Assembly: GCA_012798145.1 (NCBI GenBank) | Contig: JAAZNT010000425.1 | Span: 1-10,781 of the forward strand | Direction of reading: 5' to 3' | Length of the DNA: 10,781 nucleotides | Origin: Thermoanaerobaculaceae bacterium | GTDB taxonomy: Bacteria; Acidobacteriota; UBA4820 | Shown: in pieces, positions 1 to 6,373 of the stretch | How positions within the stretch are numbered: the first letter of the stretch is position 1 | How the letters are laid out: every line of letters starts with the position of its first letter | The notes under the pieces: generated by a model | What the model saw: the letters and a program-made list of their open reading frames with translations, nothing else | Told to the model about the DNA's origin: nothing | Database searches by the model: none | Translations under genes and position numbers: made by a program

Positions 1-2
1 AA

Positions 3-458
3 TCATAAGAATATCATTATAACTCTAATGATGACGCCTGCAAAAATTCCTGCAGCGATGTCGTCTGCAAGAACTCCGATGCAACCGTTAAGTTTTTCAA
101 GCTTCTTGATCGGAAACGGCTTTAAGATGTCAAAAATTCTGAAGCCCACAAACGCAGCCAGATAAAACATAATGGCTTGCGGAACTATCAAAAAAGCCAC
201 GCTTTGCCCCGCAACTTCATCTATCACAATCCAACCGGGATCTTGTTCAGAAGTTTCCTTCAAAGATTTCTTGACCGCAACAGCCCCAAAAGAAATTGAA
301 AAGAGGAACAAAACAGAAGGGAGCAAGTAAGGAAAATCAAATCCTTCAAGAAACTGCAATGAAGAGAAAAGAAGGGTTGCAAGCGACGCCACTGTTCCGG
401 GGGCAAACCAGAAATAGCCGCAAAAGAAGAAGGATGAAACAATATTGTGCCAAAGCAA
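3..458 (-). CDS. pgpA: Phosphatidylglycerophosphatase A
   Basis: Membrane phosphatase that removes phosphate from phosphatidylglycerophosphate to make phosphatidylglycerol, the last step of that lipid pathway; Mg-dependent, at the inner membrane. The 151 aa carry the family landmarks: APGTVASL (19-26), IDEVAGQ (79-85), FRIFDILKPFP (106-116) and GVLADDIAAG (128-137), with hydrophobic segments near 10-36, 43-62, 85-105 and 133-151. It is slightly shorter than the usual 160-170 aa, mainly at the N-terminus. The start is taken as TTG at 458: a stop lies five codons upstream, and later starts would cut into the conserved PGT motif. No clear ribosome binding site is seen, so it may be translated by coupling with rimO, which ends four bases before. 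pgsA, which makes its substrate and often sits near, is not in the window. Confidence 0.93.
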   Translation of the reverse strand: MLWHNIVSSFFFCGYFWFAPGTVASLATLLFSSLQFLEGFDFPYLLPSVLFLFSISFGAVAVKKSLKETSEQDPGWIVIDEVAGQSVAFLIVPQAIMFYLAAFVGFRIFDILKPFPIKKLEKLNGCIGVLADDIAAGIFAGVIIRVIMIFL

Positions 459-462
459 TTTC

Positions 463-1770
463 TTATTCGTTTACAACCTCTCCTAAGATATCATAGCCGA
501 TTGTTTTAGTTATTTTGACTTTGGAGAAATCTCCTTTTTGACACTCGCCTTTGTTTATAAGCGTTATTCCGTCAATATCGGGAGCTTGAAAATATGTTCT
601 TCCCTTCAACAAAAGGTCGGTTTCTTCGTAAAAACCTTCCACTAAAACTTCAAACTTTTTTCCTATCCGTTGAGCGTTTTTCTTTTTTGCTATTTTTTCT
701 TGAATTGAGGCGAGTTCAGCCAATCTTTCCTCTTTTTCTTTTTGTGAAACGCCATCTTTCAATTTGAACGCCTCCGTTCCTTCTTCATTTGAATAGATAA
801 AAAAACCGGCGTGGTCCAATGACGCCTCTTGTAGAAAGCGCTTGAGTTCTTCAAAATCATTTTTATTTTCGTTGGGAAAGCCGACAATAAAACTTGATCT
901 GATGCAAGCATCAGGGAGCTCTTTTCTTATCCTTTCAATAAGTTTTATGTAGAAAGAATAATCCCCTCCCCTTTTCATAGCCCTTAAAACGCTTTTGGAA
1001 GCGTGCTGAAGCGGAATATCAAAATAGCGAACAATTTTTGAGGATTGTGACACTATTGAAATGAACTCTTTTGTTATTGAAGTTGGATAAAGGTATAGAA
1101 GTCTTATCCATTTTGGAGTTTTTGATGACTCTATTTCTCTTAAAAGGTTTGATATAGAATCTCCATTATCCCTTCCATAAGAAGTTGTGTCCTGAGAAAT
1201 AAGAATCGCTTCTTTAATGCCTTCCTCTGCAAGAATTTTAAGTTCTTTAATAATCCCCTCTCTTCTTCTTGAAACACCTTTTCCTCTTATAAAAGGTATT
1301 GCGCAGAATGAACATTTGTGATCGCAGCCATCTCCGATTTTTACATAAGAGTAATGGGAAGGGGTAATTCTGAACCTTTCTTTATAAAAATCGGGAACAA
1401 CCAATCCCCCTTTTTTAAATTTATGGTGGCTTTCAGAAAGCATCCTTTCTGCTTTTGGAAGAACGCTCAAAGGAAAGAACCCATCAACTTCTGGAAATTC
1501 TTCTTCCAACTCTTTTTGGTATCGTTCTGAGAGGCATCCGAAAACAATTATCTTTTTTAGTTTTCCCTTTTTTTTATCTTCAATGCAGTTAAGAATCGCC
1601 TGCAGCGACTCTTCTTTTGCTGAATCAATAAAACCGCAGGTGTTGATAAGAACGGCTTCTGAATCTTCGTAATTTGTTAGAATATGCCCTTTGCCTAAAA
1701 TTCTTCCAAGAGCCCACTCGCCGTCGACAACATTTTTTGGACAGCCAAGTTGGATCAGGGATATCTTCAC
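463..1770 (-). CDS. rimO: Ribosomal protein S12 methylthiotransferase
   Basis: Radical-SAM methylthiotransferase that adds a methylthio group to the conserved aspartate (D89 in E. coli) of ribosomal protein S12; cytoplasmic, with two [4Fe-4S] clusters. The 435 aa show three domains: N-terminal methylthiotransferase domain with cluster ligands C10, C45 and C79; radical-SAM domain with C149, C153, C156 (CDHKCSFC); and a C-terminal TRAM domain from about 365, where RimO contacts S12. The N-terminal GCPKNVVDGE is the RimO form; the tRNA enzyme MiaB has a different motif there (GC-x-MN-x-x-DSE). The start is GTG at 1770, preceded by a weak AAGG eight bases upstream; the first residues MKISLIQLGCPKN match the family start. 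It lies 30 bases after rpoC and four bases before pgpA, so probably in the same transcript. Confidence 0.97.
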   Translation of the reverse strand: MKISLIQLGCPKNVVDGEWALGRILGKGHILTNYEDSEAVLINTCGFIDSAKEESLQAILNCIEDKKKGKLKKIIVFGCLSERYQKELEEEFPEVDGFFPLSVLPKAERMLSESHHKFKKGGLVVPDFYKERFRITPSHYSYVKIGDGCDHKCSFCAIPFIRGKGVSRRREGIIKELKILAEEGIKEAILISQDTTSYGRDNGDSISNLLREIESSKTPKWIRLLYLYPTSITKEFISIVSQSSKIVRYFDIPLQHASKSVLRAMKRGGDYSFYIKLIERIRKELPDACIRSSFIVGFPNENKNDFEELKRFLQEASLDHAGFFIYSNEEGTEAFKLKDGVSQKEKEERLAELASIQEKIAKKKNAQRIGKKFEVLVEGFYEETDLLLKGRTYFQAPDIDGITLINKGECQKGDFSKVKITKTIGYDILGEVVNE

Positions 1771-1800
1771 CTTTGCTGCCTTTTTGAGCCGACAAAAAAA

Positions 1801-4800
1801 CTATTCTGTGCTTTCAGTGTCTTCTGTTGTGATATCAACCTTTTCTTCGTCAATTTCTCTCAAATCTTTGGTGGCGTAATCCTTTGATAAAAAGTCACCG
1901 GAATCAACATAAGAAATTGAGAAATAATCTGTTGCATCAACAGTTTCCTCTTGAATAGTTTCGTCGTGCTCCAATTCAACATCCTGATACTTGTAGAAGC
2001 CTGTTCCTGCCGGGATCAACCTTCCGAGAATTACATTCTCTTTCAATCCTCTTAGATAGTCGGTCGCCCCTTTCAGCGACGCTTCGGTAAGAACTCTTGT
2101 TGTTTCTTGGAACGACGCCGCAGAAATCCAACTGTCAGTCGCAAGAGCCGCTTTTGTAATTCCAAGAAGCAGAGGTTTTCCTACTGCTGGCTGTCCGCCC
2201 TCGCTCATAACTCTTTCGTTCTCCTTCTGGAATTCAAAACGGTCAACCTGTTCGCCAATCAGGAATCTTGTGTCACCGACTTCTTCAACTTTCATCCATC
2301 TCATCATTTGACGGACGATAACTTCGATGTGTTTGTCGTTGATGGCAACGCCCTGAAGACTGTAAACTTCCTGTATTTCTCTGACAAGAAATCTTTGCAG
2401 ATCCTTTATTCCAAGAACCTTGAGGATTTCGTGCGGGTCTGCCGAACCTTCGCACAACTGGTCTCCCGCGCTAACCCATTCTCCTTCAAGAACCGTTATG
2501 TGAACGCCCTTTGGAATGGTGTATTCCCTTTTTTCACCAGACCTTGGATTGTCTATGACGATCTTTCTTTGAGCCGAACTCTTTTTGTCGTAGTGAACCT
2601 CTCCGTCAATTTCAGTGACAACGGCGGGGTTCTTTGGATGCCTTGCTTCAAACAGTTCTACTACTCTCGGAAGACCGCCGACGATGTCTTTTGTTTTTGA
2701 TGTTTCTCTTGGAATTTTTGCAAGTATGGTTCCGGGAAGGACTTCCTGCCCTTCTTCAACCATAATATGCGCTCCTGAAGGGAGAGAGAAAGACCTGAAA
2801 TGAGATTTCTTGCCTTCTTCTCTGACGACTATTCTTGCCTCTTTGTTTGAGTCTTTCGGCTCAATGGCAACCCTTTGTCTCAAACCGGTAACAGGGTCTG
2901 TCTGTTCGCTGACTGTCACGCCGTCAATTACTTCCTTGAACTCAATTGTTCCGCCGACATCCGTCAAAATCGGGTTGGTGTAGGGATCCCACTCAACAAG
3001 AATGTCGCCTTTGTTGACTTTCTGCCCGTCTTTGACTTTGATGTGCGCGCCGTAAACTACGGGATATTTTTCTCTTTCTCTTCCCTGTTCATCCTCAATT
3101 ACGATAGAGCCGCCACGATTCATCGCTATAAGGTCGTGACTCTTTTTGCTCTTTTTCTCGCTCTGGTCTTCTATGAATTTGACATTCACAAGTTTAACCT
3201 TGCCGGAGTTTCTCGCTGTGTGTTGTGTTTCAACCGCTTCCTTGCTCGCGGTTCCTCCGATGTGGAATGTTCTCATTGTCAACTGCGTTCCGGGCTCTCC
3301 GATGGATTGAGCAGCCATTATTCCAATTGCTTCGCCCAGTTCAACCATTCTGTTTGAAGAAAGGTTCCTTCCGTAACATTTGGCGCAAACCCCTCTTCTT
3401 GTTTCGCAGGTTAAAACCGACCTTATTTTAACTTTTTCAATTCCGGTGTCTTCAACTTTTCTTGCAAGATCTTCTGTTATCAACTCGTTTGCTTTAACGA
3501 CAATCTCTTTGGTGTAGGGGTCTCTGATGTCGTCAAGAGCAACTCTTCCTACTATCCTGTTTCTGAGAGGTTCAATTATTCTTCCGCCTTCCGTTAGAGG
3601 TGAAATGTAAATACCGTCAAGCGTGTGGCAGTCTTCTTCTGTAATAATGACATCCTGAGCCACATCAACAAGTCTTCTTGTCAAGTATCCCGCGTCTGCA
3701 GTTTTCAAAGCGGTGTCGGCAAGACCTTTTCTTGCTCCGTGACTTGAATTAAAGTACTGCAAAACGGTTAGCCCTTCGCGGAAGTTTGCCGTGATCGGTT
3801 GTTCAATGATTTCTCCTGATGGTTTTGCCATCAATCCTCTCATTCCCGCAAGCTGACGAATTTGCTGTTTTGAACCTCTTGCGCCTGAATCAGCCATAAT
3901 GAAAATAGGGTTGAATGTCCCTGATGCAGATTCCTGCTTCTCTTTCATCTGCTTGAACATAGCATCCGCCACTTTGTCTGTAACTTCATTCCAGATGTCA
4001 ACCACTTTGTTCTTTCTTTCTCTGTTGGTTATTGCTCCTTCGCGGTATTGCTGTTCAACTTCCTCAACCTCTTTTATGGCGGCGGCGACAAGTTCTCTCT
4101 TTTCTTTTGGAACTTCCATATCATCCATTCCAAATGAAATTCCCGCTTCTGTTGCGAATCTGAATCCAAGAGATTTTACTTCGTCAGCCATTTTGACAAG
4201 CGGCTCTCTTCCTAAATTCTGGAAGGCATAAGTGAATATGTCTTTTATTTGTTTTTTCTTTATCAATCCGTTAATGAACGGGAAACCTTCCGGCATTGCG
4301 GAATTGAAGATCATCCTTCCCGCTGTCACTTCAATTAATTCGTTTTTGCAATCATATACAGATGCTTCAAGAAGGTTTGGCTCCTCGTCAAGGTTAATGT
4401 ATTTTCCGCTGTATCTTATTTTGATTTTTGCGTGCAGTGAGAGATAACCGTTTTGCCACGCCATCAGAGCTTCATCCAATCCTGAAAATACTCTTCCCTC
4501 TCCTTTTTGTCCCTTCAAGAGCATAGTGAGGTAATAAATACCAAGAACCATATCCTGCGTTGGAACAATTATGGGCGTTCCGTTTGCGGGATAAAGAAGG
4601 TTATTGGTTGAAAGCATAAGAATTGACGCTTCCGCCTGACTTGCCGGGGAAAGAGGAACATGCACTGCCATCTGGTCGCCGTCAAAGTCTGCGTTAAAAG
4701 CGGTGCAGACCAAAGGATGGAGTTTTATCGCTTTTCCTTCAACAAGAACCGGTTCAAATGTCTGAATTCCAAGTCTGTGAAGAGTGGGAGCACGGTTAAG

Positions 4801-6342
4801 AAGAACCGGGTGGTTTGCGATCACCTCGTCAAGAACATCGTAAACTTCGGGCTCGCCTCTGTCCACCATTCCTTTGGCTTCCTTGAATGTCTGAACCATT
4901 CCCCTTTCCTGCAGTTTGTTGCAAATGAAAGGCTTGAAAAGTTCAAGAGCCATTATCTTGGGAAGCCCGCACTGGTGAAGTTTCAATTCGGGTCCGACAA
5001 CGATGACCGACCTTCCTGAATAGTCGACTCTTTTCCCCAAAAGGTTTTGTCTGAATCTTCCCTGTTTTCCCTTCAAAGTGTCTGAAAGAGATTTGAGAGG
5101 CCTGTTATTTGAGCCCCTTATAAGTCTCCCCCTTCTTCCGTTGTCAAACAATGCGTCAACAGCTTCCTGAAGCATTCTCTTTTCGTTTCTTACGATCACT
5201 TCAGGGGCTTTCATTTCCTGCAGTCTCTTCAGTCTGTTGTTTCTGTTGATAACCCTTCTGTAAAGATCGTTAAGGTCTGATGTGGCGAATCTTCCTCCAT
5301 CAAGAGGAACAAGAGGCCTTAATTCAGGAGGAATTACTGGAAGAACATTTAAAACCATCCATTCTGGTTTAATATCGGCATTGAGACACGATTCAAATAT
5401 TTTAAGTTTCTTGTTTATGTTGGTTTTCTTTTGGACATTCGCGTCGGTTTTGAGGTATGACCTTAAGAGATTGACCTGACATTCCATTCTGGTTTTATGT
5501 CCCCCTTTAGATGTTTGGCAGGAGGAGCATTGACAAGTTTGAGAATAGTGAGCCAAAAGCTGTTGAATGGCTGTTGCGCCTATGTTGCATTCAAAAGATT
5601 CTTTTCCGCACACTGCTTTGAGCGCTTCAATTGTCTTATCGTAAAGAAGGGCTTTGTATCTTAAAACCTTTTCGCCTTCAAGGTCTGGGTTAAAGACAAG
5701 TGTGTTATCGCTCATTTTCATAAGAAGTTCAAAAAGTTTAACTGAATCTTTTTCTCTTTTTGGGATTTTGTCGTATTCCCAGACGCACTCTTCAATGTTC
5801 CTTAAAATCTTGTTTCTCTCTTGCGGGGGGTCGTTTGGATATTTAGAGGTGTAGTATTTTTTTGCCTCTTCAACATCAACAACAGTAAATTTTGGATCTG
5901 TAACAACCCACTGTTCGTAGTAGTTGACAGATTCAACATCTTTTGTCTTCATTCCAAGAATGGTGGAAATTCTTGGCGGGGTTCCCTTTAAATACCAGAT
6001 GTGGCTTACAGGGCAAGCAAGAGTAATATGCCCCATTCTCTCTCTTCTGACTTTTGATGGAATTACTTCAACTCCACATTTGTCGCAGGTGATTCCCCTA
6101 TATTTCATTCTCTTGAATTTACCGCAAAGACATTCGTAATCGCTGATTGGACCGAATATTTTTGCGCAGAAAAGTCCGTCTCTCTCAGGCTTAAATGTTC
6201 TGTAATTTATTGTTTCGGGCTTTAGAACCTCTCCATGAGACCAAGAAAGAATGTCGTCAGGTGAGGCGAGTTTCAGTTGAATAGCCTGAATTTTGTTGAT
6301 ACTTTGAGATTTTTCAAGATAAGTCGCTTTTCTCAAGGCCAT
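1801..6342 (-). CDS. rpoC: RNA polymerase beta-prime subunit with additional Cys-rich loop
   Basis: Catalytic beta-prime subunit of RNA polymerase, 1513 aa against 1407 in E. coli. Seen: N-terminal zinc site C71, C73, C86, C89; two N-terminal insertions (about 73 residues after position 150, and a Cys-rich loop at 270-288); the clamp and zipper region from KPEWM (325); NADFDGD at 550-556 with the Mg-binding D552, D554, D556; bridge-helix region (FREGLTVLQYFNSSHGARKG); second zinc site C905, C979, C986, C989; trigger loop with M1023 and H1027; an SI3-like region (WDPYTNPILTDVGG); and the conserved C-terminus (SFQETTRVLTEASLKG, LIPAGTGFYKYQD). After the trigger-loop region it ends in an acidic tail (TTEDTESTE). 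All catalytic and standard metal ligands are present, so the enzyme should be active. The annotated ATG may be replaced by TTG at 6336. The gene lies 12 bases after rpoB and 30 bases before rimO, with no terminator seen between. Confidence 0.99.
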   Translation of the reverse strand: MALRKATYLEKSQSINKIQAIQLKLASPDDILSWSHGEVLKPETINYRTFKPERDGLFCAKIFGPISDYECLCGKFKRMKYRGITCDKCGVEVIPSKVRRERMGHITLACPVSHIWYLKGTPPRISTILGMKTKDVESVNYYEQWVVTDPKFTVVDVEEAKKYYTSKYPNDPPQERNKILRNIEECVWEYDKIPKREKDSVKLFELLMKMSDNTLVFNPDLEGEKVLRYKALLYDKTIEALKAVCGKESFECNIGATAIQQLLAHYSQTCQCSSCQTSKGGHKTRMECQVNLLRSYLKTDANVQKKTNINKKLKIFESCLNADIKPEWMVLNVLPVIPPELRPLVPLDGGRFATSDLNDLYRRVINRNNRLKRLQEMKAPEVIVRNEKRMLQEAVDALFDNGRRGRLIRGSNNRPLKSLSDTLKGKQGRFRQNLLGKRVDYSGRSVIVVGPELKLHQCGLPKIMALELFKPFICNKLQERGMVQTFKEAKGMVDRGEPEVYDVLDEVIANHPVLLNRAPTLHRLGIQTFEPVLVEGKAIKLHPLVCTAFNADFDGDQMAVHVPLSPASQAEASILMLSTNNLLYPANGTPIIVPTQDMVLGIYYLTMLLKGQKGEGRVFSGLDEALMAWQNGYLSLHAKIKIRYSGKYINLDEEPNLLEASVYDCKNELIEVTAGRMIFNSAMPEGFPFINGLIKKKQIKDIFTYAFQNLGREPLVKMADEVKSLGFRFATEAGISFGMDDMEVPKEKRELVAAAIKEVEEVEQQYREGAITNRERKNKVVDIWNEVTDKVADAMFKQMKEKQESASGTFNPIFIMADSGARGSKQQIRQLAGMRGLMAKPSGEIIEQPITANFREGLTVLQYFNSSHGARKGLADTALKTADAGYLTRRLVDVAQDVIITEEDCHTLDGIYISPLTEGGRIIEPLRNRIVGRVALDDIRDPYTKEIVVKANELITEDLARKVEDTGIEKVKIRSVLTCETRRGVCAKCYGRNLSSNRMVELGEAIGIMAAQSIGEPGTQLTMRTFHIGGTASKEAVETQHTARNSGKVKLVNVKFIEDQSEKKSKKSHDLIAMNRGGSIVIEDEQGREREKYPVVYGAHIKVKDGQKVNKGDILVEWDPYTNPILTDVGGTIEFKEVIDGVTVSEQTDPVTGLRQRVAIEPKDSNKEARIVVREEGKKSHFRSFSLPSGAHIMVEEGQEVLPGTILAKIPRETSKTKDIVGGLPRVVELFEARHPKNPAVVTEIDGEVHYDKKSSAQRKIVIDNPRSGEKREYTIPKGVHITVLEGEWVSAGDQLCEGSADPHEILKVLGIKDLQRFLVREIQEVYSLQGVAINDKHIEVIVRQMMRWMKVEEVGDTRFLIGEQVDRFEFQKENERVMSEGGQPAVGKPLLLGITKAALATDSWISAASFQETTRVLTEASLKGATDYLRGLKENVILGRLIPAGTGFYKYQDVELEHDETIQEETVDATDYFSISYVDSGDFLSKDYATKDLREIDEEKVDITTEDTESTE
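5479..5535 (-). other. Cys-rich loop inserted in RpoC clamp region
   Basis: Residues 270-288 of RpoC contain C270, C272, C275, H282 and C288 (CxCxxC-x6-H-x5-C). The stretch from IGATAI to KPEWM is about 18 residues longer than the E. coli equivalent, which matches the size of this loop, and E. coli lacks the cluster. C252 and C245 lie just upstream. The pattern suggests a third zinc site in beta-prime, unlike the two universal ones. Metal binding is inferred. Confidence 0.65.
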
Positions 6343-6343
6343 A

Positions 6344-6348
6344 CTCCT
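6344..6348 (-). promoter_or_regulatory. Ribosome binding site of rpoC with ambiguous start
   Basis: AGGAG on the minus strand ends only one base before the ATG at 6342, too close for normal initiation. It is seven bases from an in-frame TTG at 6336 (third codon of the ATG version). Either ATG is used despite poor spacing, or translation really begins at TTG, giving a 1511-residue protein. Confidence 0.7.
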
Positions 6349-6351
6349 TTC

Positions 6352-6373
6352 GGCTCAACCTTCGTTTTGAGCC
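6352..6373 (-). repeat. Hairpin across the rpoB stop codon
   Basis: A perfect 7-base inverted repeat (GGCTCAA / TTGAGCC) with an 8-base loop. The 3' arm contains the rpoB TGA stop, and the stem ends three bases before the rpoC ribosome binding site. A ribosome finishing rpoB would melt it, so it could couple rpoC translation to rpoB. The stem is short and chance cannot be excluded. Confidence 0.45.

Noticed and set aside
1771..1803. Possible terminator after rpoC, from the run of seven T following the TAG
   Set aside because: No stem-loop precedes the T-run, and rimO starts 30 bases later on the same strand, so read-through is more likely.
2107..2700. Plus-strand open frame of 197 codons
   Set aside because: It lies wholly inside rpoC on the opposite strand, has no recognisable domain or ribosome binding site, and is a shadow of rpoC coding sequence.
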